Positions 53,526 through 61,573 of a DNA stretch of 64,000 bases are shown here, one piece after another. Under the pieces are notes generated by a model. The model was not told where the DNA came from. It did no database searches and worked only from the letters and a program-made list of their open reading frames with translations. A program made the translations under genes and the position numbers. Position 1 is the stretch's first letter, and the number at the start of each line of letters is the position of its first letter. The stretch covers positions 1 through 64,000 of the forward strand of contig MGUU01000005.1 of assembly GCA_001800135.1 (NCBI GenBank). Direction: 5' to 3'. Source of the DNA: Elusimicrobia bacterium RIFCSPLOWO2_02_FULL_39_32. GTDB lineage: Bacteria; Elusimicrobiota; Elusimicrobia; 2-02-FULL-39-32.

Positions 53526-53542
53526 TTCGATAGAATAATGTA

Positions 53543-53571
53543 TTGACATTTAGTATACATTGTGATAAACT
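53543..53571 (+). promoter_or_regulatory. Promoter of the toxin-antitoxin pair
   Basis: TTGACA (53,543-53,548), exactly 17 bases, TAAACT (53,566-53,571). The spacer has GTATAC and a loose dyad (AGTATAC...TAAACT), a plausible operator for the antitoxin. The predicted start, about 53,578, falls on the first ATG of the toxin frame. Confidence 0.75.
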
Positions 53572-53577
53572 GCTTTT

Positions 53578-53859
53578 ATGGGAGGCAACTATGTTTGGAA
53601 TACCGAAAAAAATAAATGGCTGAAAGCCAACCGCGGTATTTCGTTTGAGGAAGTTGTGTTCTGCATTGAACATGACGGACTGGTTGATACCATCAAACAT
53701 CCTAACTCTCAAAAATATTCCAATCAGCAAATTTTTGTTGTTGCCGTTAATAACTATATTTACTACATACCATTTGTGCGAAACCGTTCAGAATTTTTCT
53801 TGAAAACTATTATCCCAAGCAGGAAAGGCACTAAAAGATATTTAAGTGGAGGTTTATAA
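53578..53859 (+). CDS. brnT: BrnT-family toxin (ribonuclease fold)
   Basis: 93 residues of the BrnT/RelE-related toxin family, whose members cleave mRNA. VWNTEKNKWLKANRGISFEE (family: W-x-x-x-K-N ... G-[IV]-[ST]-F-[ED]-[ED]), FVVAVNNYIYYIPFV and FFLKTIIPSRKGTKRYLSGG are diagnostic. The antitoxin follows after one base. Start problem: the only Shine-Dalgarno (GGAGG at 53,581-53,585) serves an ATG at 53,591 in another frame that ends after 10 codons; the toxin frame needs the ATG at 53,578, which would be leaderless. One extra base at 53,593-53,596 would join the good start to the toxin frame. Confidence 0.85.
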   Translation: MGGNYVWNTEKNKWLKANRGISFEEVVFCIEHDGLVDTIKHPNSQKYSNQQIFVVAVNNYIYYIPFVRNRSEFFLKTIIPSRKGTKRYLSGGL

Positions 53860-53860
53860 T

Positions 53861-54136
53861 ATGTCTAATTTAAACAAAGAAGAAAAAGAAATATTAAGGT
53901 CAATAGAAAAAGGAGAATGGAAGTCTGTCCCAAACTTAAAAGAAAAGATAGCTTATTATCAGAAAGTTGCTAGAGCAACCATGAGAAAAAACAAGACGAT
54001 TAATTTTCGTATCTCGTCCCTAGATTTAGATGGTATTAGACAGAGGGCATTTGAAGAAGGAATTCCTTATCAGACTCTTATCTCCAGCATCATTCATAAA
54101 TATGTGATTGGTGCATTCGTTGAAAGAGTTAGATAA
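53861..54136 (+). CDS. brnA: BrnA-type (ribbon-helix-helix) antitoxin
   Basis: 91 residues from the ATG at 53,861, which has GGAGG 8 bases upstream; a GTG at 53,846 would overlap the toxin and is less likely. The N-terminus EEKEILRSIEKGEWKSVPNL and the C-terminal ribbon-helix-helix part TINFRISSLDLDGIRQRAFE plus EGIPYQTLISSIIHKYVIG match antitoxins of BrnT toxins. It presumably binds the toxin and represses the promoter at 53,543-53,571. The pair sits between the giant gene and hppA and is convergent to the latter. Confidence 0.88.
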   Translation: MSNLNKEEKEILRSIEKGEWKSVPNLKEKIAYYQKVARATMRKNKTINFRISSLDLDGIRQRAFEEGIPYQTLISSIIHKYVIGAFVERVR

Positions 54137-54149
54137 ATTGAATAAAGGA

Positions 54150-56408
54150 TTACTTTAAGGTGGCGAGGCCGCCGCGGCGGCTAAACAGAACTGCTAAAAG
54201 AAGAAAAGAAGCGCAAACCAGAACAATCATAATTCTTACTTGAATGGCAAAATCGCGTATAGCAAAGGGAGCTACTAAAATTCCTACTAAATTCATAACC
54301 TTAATCATTGGGTTAAGAGCCGGCCCTGCGGTATCTTTATAAGGATCCCCCACTGTGTCGCCAATCACTGCTGCCTTATGGGATTCTGTCCCTTTTCCAC
54401 CAAGATATCCATCTTCAATTTTTTTCTTGGCATTGTCCCAATTAGCTCCAGCATTAGCCATATAAACTGCAAGCAGCTGTCCAGTTACAATAGCGCCTCC
54501 TAAAAATCCGCCTAGAGGAGCTGCGCCTAAAGAAAATGCAACTAAAATTGGAGAGAATATCGCTAAGATTCCAGGCCCAAGCAGCTCTTTCTGCGCCATG
54601 CCAGTTACAATGGAAACACAGCGCGCATAATCTGGTTTTTCCTGTCCTTCCATAATGCCTGGATGCTCTCTAAACTGCCGCCTAACCTCTTCCACAACTC
54701 CAAAAGCTGCTCGGCCAACTGCTTTAATCGCAAAAGCGGAAAAAAGAAATGGAACCGCAGCTCCTAAAAGTAACCCCACAAAAACTTTAGGCATGTTAAT
54801 TTGAATTCCAATTTCCGCTAAATGAGCTTCATCAATAAAGGAACGGAAAAGAGCAATAGCAGCTAAAACCGCTGTGGCGATCGCTAATCCTTTTGTCAAT
54901 GCTTTGGTTGTGTTGCCTATCGCATCCATCCAGGCTAAAGTTTTTGCAGCTTCTTTTTCCTGCTCGATCCCAGACATTTCAAAAATTCCGTGCGCATTAT
55001 CTGTGATGGGTCCATAAGTGTCCATGGCTAAAATATAGCCAGTTGTGGTAAGGAGCCCCAACCCCGCAAGCGCAATGCCATAGGCGGAAAGCGCGGGATC
55101 TCCTCGAAAAATAAATCCAGAAGAAATGATCGTGGCTCCAATCGTAACAATGGCCCAGACAGTGGATTCCATGCCTTCAGCCATGCCAGAAAGAATTGTG
55201 GTTGCAGCTCCGGTTTTAGTTGCAGTGGCGGTTTCCATTACAGGTCTTTTGTCTGGATGGGTAAAATAGTTAGTGATCCAAAGAGTTAAAAGGGCAAGAA
55301 CAATGCCGATGGTAGTAGCCCAAAAAAATCTCCAATCTGGCAGCCCTGTATTTGGATTTTTAAGATAAAAAAAAGTGACAATGGCAAAACCTAGCACACT
55401 GCTTAAAGAAGATACCCAATATCCAATATTAATGGGAAGCATGGGATCTTTCATTTGAGATCCTTCTTTTACTTTTACGCTCCAAATCCCAAGGATGGAA
55501 GAAAAAACTCCTACTGCTCTTAAAAGTAATGGGAAAAAAATAAGCATTAAAGCGAAAGAAGACGCGTTTGCTCCATAAGTGGCTTTAAAATTAGGATCTA
55601 AAAGCGTAGCTGAAGCCAAAATAATGGCTGCAACTAAAGTAACCTCGTAAGATTCAAACACATCTGCTGCCATGCCCGCGCAATCCCCAACATTGTCTCC
55701 TACATTGTCCGCAATAGTGGCTGCGTTGCGCGGATCATCTTCTGGAATTCCCACTTCCACTTTTCCTACCAAATCTCCACCCACATCTGCGGCTTTAGTG
55801 AAAATTCCTCCGCCAACTCTCATAAATAAAGCTGCTAAAGATCCGCCAAAACCAAAACCAACTAATACTTTTGTGGCATGCTCTCTAAAAATAATAAAAA
55901 TAATAGTGGCGCCCAATAAACCAAAGCCAACTGTAAAAAGCCCGGAGACAGCGCCCGCTCTAAATGCAAGTTCCATGGAAGCTTTAAAACTTTTTAATGC
56001 CGCATTAGCAGAGCGCACATTCCCTTTAACCGCTAACCACATGCCTACAAAACCAGCTCCATAAGAAGCGAGCACTCCCATTAAAAAAGAGAGAGCCACG
56101 CCCAGAGGAATCCATTCTAAGCTAGGGTCGCCAGCATAAATTTTTCTATACATGGCAAAAAGAGCTATGGTTAAAGGAATAATGATCCAACTCATCATTC
56201 TAAACTGCTGACCCAAATAAGCCATGGCGCCCTCTTCAATAGCTTTTGCCACCTCTTGCATCTTGGCAGAGCCTGGATCTTGGCGTAAAACATTCCAACA
56301 AAGATAAATCCCGTAAAGAATTGCAACAAAAGCGGATCCTAAAACAATCCAGAGAATATTCCACTCTGCGATTCCTAAAGCGGGTAAAATAATATTAGAT
56401 TCGTTCAT
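54150..56408 (-). CDS. hppA: Membrane H+-translocating pyrophosphatase
   Basis: Couples pyrophosphate hydrolysis to ion pumping across the membrane; 752 residues with about 16 helices. The substrate-binding segment is complete: TKAADVGGDLVGKVEVGIPE, DDPRNAATIADNVGDNVGDC and, near the C-terminus, GDTVGDPYKDTAGPALN. The position that decides potassium dependence reads GNTTKALTKG, with Lys where K+-dependent enzymes have Ala, so this is predicted to be the K+-independent, proton-pumping type. Third-Gly variant: DVGGDLVGK instead of the usual DVGADLVGK. It stands alone, 14 bases from the antitoxin stop. Confidence 0.96.
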   Translation of the reverse strand: MNESNIILPALGIAEWNILWIVLGSAFVAILYGIYLCWNVLRQDPGSAKMQEVAKAIEEGAMAYLGQQFRMMSWIIIPLTIALFAMYRKIYAGDPSLEWIPLGVALSFLMGVLASYGAGFVGMWLAVKGNVRSANAALKSFKASMELAFRAGAVSGLFTVGFGLLGATIIFIIFREHATKVLVGFGFGGSLAALFMRVGGGIFTKAADVGGDLVGKVEVGIPEDDPRNAATIADNVGDNVGDCAGMAADVFESYEVTLVAAIILASATLLDPNFKATYGANASSFALMLIFFPLLLRAVGVFSSILGIWSVKVKEGSQMKDPMLPINIGYWVSSLSSVLGFAIVTFFYLKNPNTGLPDWRFFWATTIGIVLALLTLWITNYFTHPDKRPVMETATATKTGAATTILSGMAEGMESTVWAIVTIGATIISSGFIFRGDPALSAYGIALAGLGLLTTTGYILAMDTYGPITDNAHGIFEMSGIEQEKEAAKTLAWMDAIGNTTKALTKGLAIATAVLAAIALFRSFIDEAHLAEIGIQINMPKVFVGLLLGAAVPFLFSAFAIKAVGRAAFGVVEEVRRQFREHPGIMEGQEKPDYARCVSIVTGMAQKELLGPGILAIFSPILVAFSLGAAPLGGFLGGAIVTGQLLAVYMANAGANWDNAKKKIEDGYLGGKGTESHKAAVIGDTVGDPYKDTAGPALNPMIKVMNLVGILVAPFAIRDFAIQVRIMIVLVCASFLLLAVLFSRRGGLATLK

Positions 56409-56454
56409 AAGAAAGCGTGGTATTGTAACATAAAATTTTACTGGCTTTCAACAT

Positions 56455-57162
56455 TTAAGCAGCGCCAAGATAAGCTTCCCTTACTTGCGCATTATGCAAG
56501 AGGTCAGAGCCAGTACCCTCTAAAACAACAGATCCAGTTTCTAACACATACGCGCGGTGAGCAAATTGAAGCGCTTGGTGCGCGTTTTGCTCTACCATTA
56601 AAATAGTGGTTCCTTGCGCGTTAATTTCTTGAATCGCGCTAAAAATTTTTTCAACTAAAATTGGAGCAAGCCCCATGGAAGGCTCATCTAACATCAATAA
56701 TTTTGGCTCTGACATCAATGCCCGCGCAATCGCCAGCATTTGCTGTTCCCCGCCAGACAAAGTTCCAGCCATCTGGCTGGTTCTTTCTTTTAAGAGAGGA
56801 AAAAGAGCATAAACTTTTTCTAATTTTCTAGCAATCTCTTTTCCATTCATATAGCTGCCCATCTCTAAGTTTTCTAAAACAGTCAATCTGGAAAAAACTC
56901 TTCTGCCTTCAGGCACATGGGCAATGCCTAAAGCCGCTATTTTATAAGCTGGAGAATGTTGAATGGGTTTGCCTTCAAACAAAATCTCACCCTTTGCTAC
57001 TTTTAAAATCCCAGAGATGGTTCTTAAAAAAGTGCTTTTTCCAGCTCCATTGGCTCCAATAAAAGCCACGATTTCTTTTGTCTGAACATTTAAAGAAACA
57101 TTCGCCAAAGCGCAAATTTTTTTGCTGTAAATAACAGAAATTCCCCTGCACTCAAGCAGCAT
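56455..57162 (-). CDS. livF: Branched-chain amino acid ABC transporter ATP-binding protein LivF
   Basis: One of two ATPases of a LIV-type importer. Walker A GANGAGKSTFLRTI, signature TLSGGEQQMLAIARAL, Walker B LLMLDEPSMGLAP, switch His in LMVEQNAHQAL. The frame is open to an ATG at 57,186, but the ATG at 57,162 gives the usual N-terminus (MLLECRGISVIYSK) and a shorter overlap (11 bases) with livG, so I place the start there (235 aa). Confidence 0.93.
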   Translation of the reverse strand: MLLECRGISVIYSKKICALANVSLNVQTKEIVAFIGANGAGKSTFLRTISGILKVAKGEILFEGKPIQHSPAYKIAALGIAHVPEGRRVFSRLTVLENLEMGSYMNGKEIARKLEKVYALFPLLKERTSQMAGTLSGGEQQMLAIARALMSEPKLLMLDEPSMGLAPILVEKIFSAIQEINAQGTTILMVEQNAHQALQFAHRAYVLETGSVVLEGTGSDLLHNAQVREAYLGAA

Positions 57163-57919
57163 GCGGCGCCCCAAGATAGGCTTCAATCACTGCCTGATTA
57201 TTTTGAATCTCTTTTGGTTTTCCCTCTGCGATTTTTACCCCATGGTCTAAAACGACCACCCTGTCAGAAATTCCCATCACCACACGCATTTGATGCTCAA
57301 TCAATAAAATGGTGATTCCCTGCTTGCGAATTTTTTGAATTAAACCAATCAACTCCTCGCTTTCTTTTGGATTCATCCCGGCTGTAGGTTCATCTAAAAG
57401 CAAAAGTCTTGGCTCAGACGCCAGAGCTCTTGCGATTTCTAATTTTCTTTGATCTCCATAAGGCAAATTTTTCGCAAGTTCATTTCCAATGCTCAGCAGC
57501 CCTACAAAAGAGAGCATCTCTTTTGCGCTTTTTTCAATTTGATCTTCTTCATTAAAAAAAGATTTTGTTCTAAAAATCGCGGCAAGCACTTCATTTCTAG
57601 TGCGGCAATGTCTGCCAACCATTACATTTTCTAAAGCTGTCATGTTGGGAAAAAGCCTTATATTTTGAAAAGTCCTGGCAATGCCCCTGGCAATAATCCA
57701 ATGCGCTGGAAAGCCTTGAATCTCTTCTCCAGAAAAAAAAATTTTACCCTCACTTGGCTCTGAAGCTCCTGTGAGAAGATTAAAAAACGTTGTTTTTCCA
57801 GCGCCATTGGGGCCAATTAAACTTACAATTTCACCCGGTGAAATTTGTAAATCTATATTGGTAAGAGCCGCAAGACCCCCAAATTTTTTAGAACATTTTA
57901 CAGTTTCAAGTAAATTCAT
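57152..57919 (-). CDS. livG: Branched-chain amino acid ABC transporter ATP-binding protein LivG
   Basis: 255 residues. Walker A GPNGAGKTTFFNLL, the LivG-specific FQNIRLFPNMTALENVMVG, signature LPYGDQRKLEIARAL, Walker B LLLLDEPTAGMNPKE and LLIEHQMRVVMGISD. It follows livM by 5 bases and overlaps livF. It forms the ATPase pair with LivF on the cytoplasmic side. Confidence 0.95.
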   Translation of the reverse strand: MNLLETVKCSKKFGGLAALTNIDLQISPGEIVSLIGPNGAGKTTFFNLLTGASEPSEGKIFFSGEEIQGFPAHWIIARGIARTFQNIRLFPNMTALENVMVGRHCRTRNEVLAAIFRTKSFFNEEDQIEKSAKEMLSFVGLLSIGNELAKNLPYGDQRKLEIARALASEPRLLLLDEPTAGMNPKESEELIGLIQKIRKQGITILLIEHQMRVVMGISDRVVVLDHGVKIAEGKPKEIQNNQAVIEAYLGAPHAA

Positions 57920-57924
57920 GTTTT

Positions 57925-58932
57925 TTAAACAGTGGAAGAAAATTGCTCAACTTCTAACTCCAGCTCCTGGCGTTTAGAAGGGATCAGCCCTTGGGGCCTA
58001 AAAATAATAATGACCACTAAAGCAATGCCAAAAATAAGATAGCGATAAGAAATTAAATCCCCGCCCAACACTACTTGCAAAATCTGAGGGATTCCACTAA
58101 TTAAAACCGCTCCTAATATGACGCCGGAAATAGAACCAATGCCTCCTAAAACAATCATGCTTACCACTAAAACTGATTCCCAAAAGGTAAAAGATTCCGG
58201 AGTAATAAATCTTTCCCAATGCACAAAAATGGATCCTGCAATCGCGGCAAAAAGAGCGCTCGTGGCAAAAGCGAGCATTTTTACTCTGGTCACAGGGATT
58301 CCAGAAAGTTCTGCCGCGATTTCATCTTCTCTGACAGCGGTCCAGGCTCTCCCAATCCTGGAATTCTCCAATCGTTTGGATACAATCACCGCTAAGAACA
58401 CCACTGCTAAAATTAGATAGTAAAAATGAATGTTCTCGCTAAATTCAAAATTAAAAAATAGTAGCGGTGTAAGCGCTTCTCCCACTCTAGGCAATCCTTT
58501 AGGTCCATTGGTCAGGGAATCAGTATTATTTAAAACCAATCTAATAATTTCTCCAAATCCTAAAGTAACAATCGCTAAATAGTCTCCGCGCAATCTCAAT
58601 ACAGGAGCGCCTAAAAGCAGACGGAAAATAATAGAAATTAAAATAGCCGCTAAAGTGGAAAACCAAAAATTCCAGCCTGCAATGGAAAGGATCGCGGCGC
58701 TATAGGCTCCTATTGCATAAAAAGCCATGTAACCTAAATCAAAAAGTCCCACAAAGCCAAGCGTTACATTTAAGCCTAAGGCTAAAATCACATAAAGCCC
58801 GATCATGCCAAAAGTGCGGATGGTATAGCTAAAAGGACTATTTTGCACGAACAATGGATAGAAAGTAAAGAAGAAAAGAAAAAAGAAGGGGATTTTTTTT
58901 GAAATTTTTAAAAAAGAAAGTCTGGAAATCAA
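57925..58932 (-). CDS. livM: Branched-chain amino acid ABC transporter permease LivM
   Basis: 335 residues, 8-10 membrane helices. GLNVTLGFVGLFDLGYMAFY, RLRGDYLAIVTLGFGEIIRL and GRAWTAVREDEIAAELSG are the typical LivM landmarks, the last being the cytoplasmic loop that contacts the ATPase. The upstream neighbour is a signalling gene, so the partner permease LivH and the binding protein LivK are missing from this cluster. Confidence 0.95.
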   Translation of the reverse strand: MISRLSFLKISKKIPFFFLFFFTFYPLFVQNSPFSYTIRTFGMIGLYVILALGLNVTLGFVGLFDLGYMAFYAIGAYSAAILSIAGWNFWFSTLAAILISIIFRLLLGAPVLRLRGDYLAIVTLGFGEIIRLVLNNTDSLTNGPKGLPRVGEALTPLLFFNFEFSENIHFYYLILAVVFLAVIVSKRLENSRIGRAWTAVREDEIAAELSGIPVTRVKMLAFATSALFAAIAGSIFVHWERFITPESFTFWESVLVVSMIVLGGIGSISGVILGAVLISGIPQILQVVLGGDLISYRYLIFGIALVVIIIFRPQGLIPSKRQELELEVEQFSSTV

Positions 58933-59019
58933 ACGAAAATAAGAAGAACTCTAAAACATTTATTTTGTTTGCGCCGCAAAAATCTCTTGCTTGAAAAAAC
59001 TTGGATATTGCGGCATAAA

Positions 59020-59997
59020 CTATTTAACATCTTGCGCGCCTATTTTAGTTTGGCTCAACAGTTCGTTAGATTCTGACACCAAATGGCCGTAATGCAAAAA
59101 TTTTTCCATGCTCACATCTAAAACCGCCATGGAAAGATTCATTAAAGGAAAAATCTGATCTGTCTGATCTCTTCCTTTTTCATAGAAGAAACCTTTATCC
59201 TGTTCATCTTTAGAATAAAATTTCAAAATGGTTTTGGAAAACTCCTCTCTTAAACAACTTTTAATTTTATCCGCAGCCTCTTTAGAAACCAAAAGAATAA
59301 AATCATCCCCGCCCACATGGGCTAAAAAAGGTTTTAAGGGATCAGCGCCTTGATTCTCTTTTAAAACTTTTTGAATTAATTCCATCACCACTTTTAAAAC
59401 CTCGTCTCCTTTTTGTGCGCTGGTGTGATCATTAAAAGGCCTAAAATGATTGATGTCTATCCAAAGAGTGGTGAAAGTCTCTCCTTTAGAAAGACGGCTA
59501 ATCACCTCTTGTTCCATTTGCGGGTGACCGCCCAAACCTGTAACAGGGTGCGGACCATTATGTTTACGAAAATGTTTTACCATGCTATGAATTTCGCTTT
59601 GAATTTCCTGCAAGGTAAAAGGTTTTTGCAAATAATTATCTGCCAATAAACGGATTTTTGTTTGCACGGTTTTAGGCTCTCCTGCTCCGGACTGATAGCG
59701 GGAAAAGGCTGAACCGCTTTTGCCAATCAGCATAAGGACAGGCGTCTCTTTGATTAATGGAATTTCTTGAAATTGTTTTATCACTTCATAGCCGTCAATT
59801 TTAGGAAGAAAAGCCTCTAAAACCACGCATTTATAATTAGAAACTGTCACGGTAGATTCTTTGATGGATTCCACTGCTTCTAAACCATCCCCGCAAAGGG
59901 TCGTCTCCAAGCTTTCATTTTGCGCGGCTGTTTTTACCAATTCTCGAATGTTTGGATCATCGCTCGCAACTAATATTAAATTTTTATCATTTGCCAT
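59020..59997 (-). CDS. Response regulator with GGDEF-like output domain
   Basis: 325 residues. N-terminal receiver domain (about 5-145): acidic pair in VASDDPNIREL, Lys in YLQKPFTLQEI. At the place of the phospho-acceptor Asp the sequence is CVVLEAFLPKIDGYEV, with Glu instead of Asp. The C-terminal domain (about 160-320) is GGDEF-like (TTLWIDINHFRPFNDHTSAQ, GDEVLKVV) with the signature loop HVGGDDF in place of GGDEF/GGEEF. Cyclic-di-GMP synthesis is therefore possible but not certain. The ATG has AGGAG inside the end of degP, 9 bases upstream, so it is translationally coupled to degP. Confidence 0.85.
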   Translation of the reverse strand: MANDKNLILVASDDPNIRELVKTAAQNESLETTLCGDGLEAVESIKESTVTVSNYKCVVLEAFLPKIDGYEVIKQFQEIPLIKETPVLMLIGKSGSAFSRYQSGAGEPKTVQTKIRLLADNYLQKPFTLQEIQSEIHSMVKHFRKHNGPHPVTGLGGHPQMEQEVISRLSKGETFTTLWIDINHFRPFNDHTSAQKGDEVLKVVMELIQKVLKENQGADPLKPFLAHVGGDDFILLVSKEAADKIKSCLREEFSKTILKFYSKDEQDKGFFYEKGRDQTDQIFPLMNLSMAVLDVSMEKFLHYGHLVSESNELLSQTKIGAQDVK

Positions 59998-59999
59998 TT

Positions 60000-61568
60000 T
60001 TATTTCTCCTGACCCATATAGCTAATGTAAAGAGATTCATTTCTGCGCAGGATGTCAAAAACAACCCCGCTTTTTGTTTCTGTTTTTTTCGCAAATTCTT
60101 CAAAAACTTTTGTATTGGTTACAGTCTCCTGATTAATGGCGCGGATCAAATCTCCAATGGCTAAACCCATCTCTTCAGAAGGGGAGCCGGATTCTATTTC
60201 TGTGATGAGCACTCCAGTTACATCTTCCTGAATTCCAAACTGTTCCTTTAATCTGGAGGACAGTTCACTCACTGTCATTCCCAGCCACTTGGCATTTGCG
60301 CCCTCTTCTTTGGAAGGAGCTTGCTCTTCTTTTTGTTTAAGAGAACCTAAAGAAGCAGGCGCTTCCACTGTTGTTAAATTTAATGCCATCTCTTTTTTAT
60401 TGCGAATAATTTTTACCGCCACTCTTTTATTAGGAGGCGTGGCAGAAACAATATTTTGCAATTCATAATTATCTTTTATTTTTTTCCCGTCAAATTCAAT
60501 TAACACATCTCCTCTTTTAATGCCTGCTTTCTCAGCCGGGTACCCGCTCAAGACTTCTTTTACTAACACTCCTTCTTGGTTCGGCACCGCAAACACTTTA
60601 GCTGTGGCTTCATCTATTTTACCTTCTAAAATAATGCCGATCCATCCCCTCACAACTTTTCCTTTTTCTCTAAGTTCAGGAATAATTTCTTTGGCCCGGT
60701 TAATGGGAATGGCAAAACCAATGCCGGCAAAACCGCCGCTAGGCGTATAAATCGCAGAGTTAATGCCAATCACTTCCCCATAAATGTTCACCAAGGGGCC
60801 TCCTGAATTGCCCGGATTAATCGCCGCATCCGTTTGAATTAAATCCTTATAATTTCTGCCTTCAATAGAAAGGTTCTGGCGCGAAGCTGAAATAATTCCC
60901 ACAGTTACGGTTTGGGATAAGCCAAACGGGCTGCCAATCGCAATAGCCCAATCTCCCACCCTTAAACGGTCAGAATCGCCCAAGCGGGCATAAGGGAGTT
61001 TTGCGGAAGAATTAATTTTTACCACAGCCAGGTCCGTGCGTTCATCCCTGCCAATCACTTTGCCGTCTAATTTTTTGTCCGGGTTATCCGCCAATGTCAC
61101 TTTTATTTCATCCGCGTTCCTGACCACATGCTCATTGGTCAGAATATAACCTTCCGGATCAATAATCACTCCGGACCCGGTTCCTGGAATTTTGCGTTGA
61201 AAATATTTTTTTTGCTGCTCAGGATTTTTTTTAGGCTGGACTTGTCCGTGAGGCGAATTAAAAAATTGCTCGAAAAGATCCTGCGGATCCATAAAGAAAA
61301 ACTCATACGGATTAACTGCGAATTTTTCCAGATGCACTGTCGTAATATTCACCACAGCCGGTTTAACGCTCTCTGCAACTTGAGCAAAAGATTCCTGTAA
61401 GTTTAAAACTTCCGAGTGAGTGCCGACCGCGGGCGGATTGTTTTTAGATTTAAAAAAAAGCGTTGGGGTATAAGAGATTGGATTCAAATCCAAGACAAAT
61501 TTATTTCGATCTAAACTTAAGATCAAAATAAACAATAAAAGGATCACCAATAAAATTTTCTTAAGCAT
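60000..61568 (-). CDS. degP: Periplasmic serine protease of the DegP/HtrA family
   Basis: Envelope protein quality control. 522 residues: an N-terminal membrane anchor or signal (ILLVILLLFILILSL), a trypsin-like domain with the triad His (LTNEHVV), Asp (ERTDLAVVKI) and Ser (INPGNSGGPLVN), then two PDZ domains (about 310-400 and 430-515; VLVKEVLSGYPAEKAGIKRG and VLITEIESGSPSEEMGLAIG). Normal length for a Do-type protease. It lies between the large periplasmic protein and the signalling gene, with 2-5 base gaps, so these are one transcription unit. Confidence 0.95.
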   Translation of the reverse strand: MLKKILLVILLLFILILSLDRNKFVLDLNPISYTPTLFFKSKNNPPAVGTHSEVLNLQESFAQVAESVKPAVVNITTVHLEKFAVNPYEFFFMDPQDLFEQFFNSPHGQVQPKKNPEQQKKYFQRKIPGTGSGVIIDPEGYILTNEHVVRNADEIKVTLADNPDKKLDGKVIGRDERTDLAVVKINSSAKLPYARLGDSDRLRVGDWAIAIGSPFGLSQTVTVGIISASRQNLSIEGRNYKDLIQTDAAINPGNSGGPLVNIYGEVIGINSAIYTPSGGFAGIGFAIPINRAKEIIPELREKGKVVRGWIGIILEGKIDEATAKVFAVPNQEGVLVKEVLSGYPAEKAGIKRGDVLIEFDGKKIKDNYELQNIVSATPPNKRVAVKIIRNKKEMALNLTTVEAPASLGSLKQKEEQAPSKEEGANAKWLGMTVSELSSRLKEQFGIQEDVTGVLITEIESGSPSEEMGLAIGDLIRAINQETVTNTKVFEEFAKKTETKSGVVFDILRRNESLYISYMGQEK

Positions 61569-61573
61569 GATTT

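Noticed and set aside
23757-53525. Giant frame as an assembly artefact
   Set aside because: A single frame of 29.8 kb without a stop in AT-rich DNA, with recognisable domains all in that frame, cannot arise by chance or by misassembly of separate genes.
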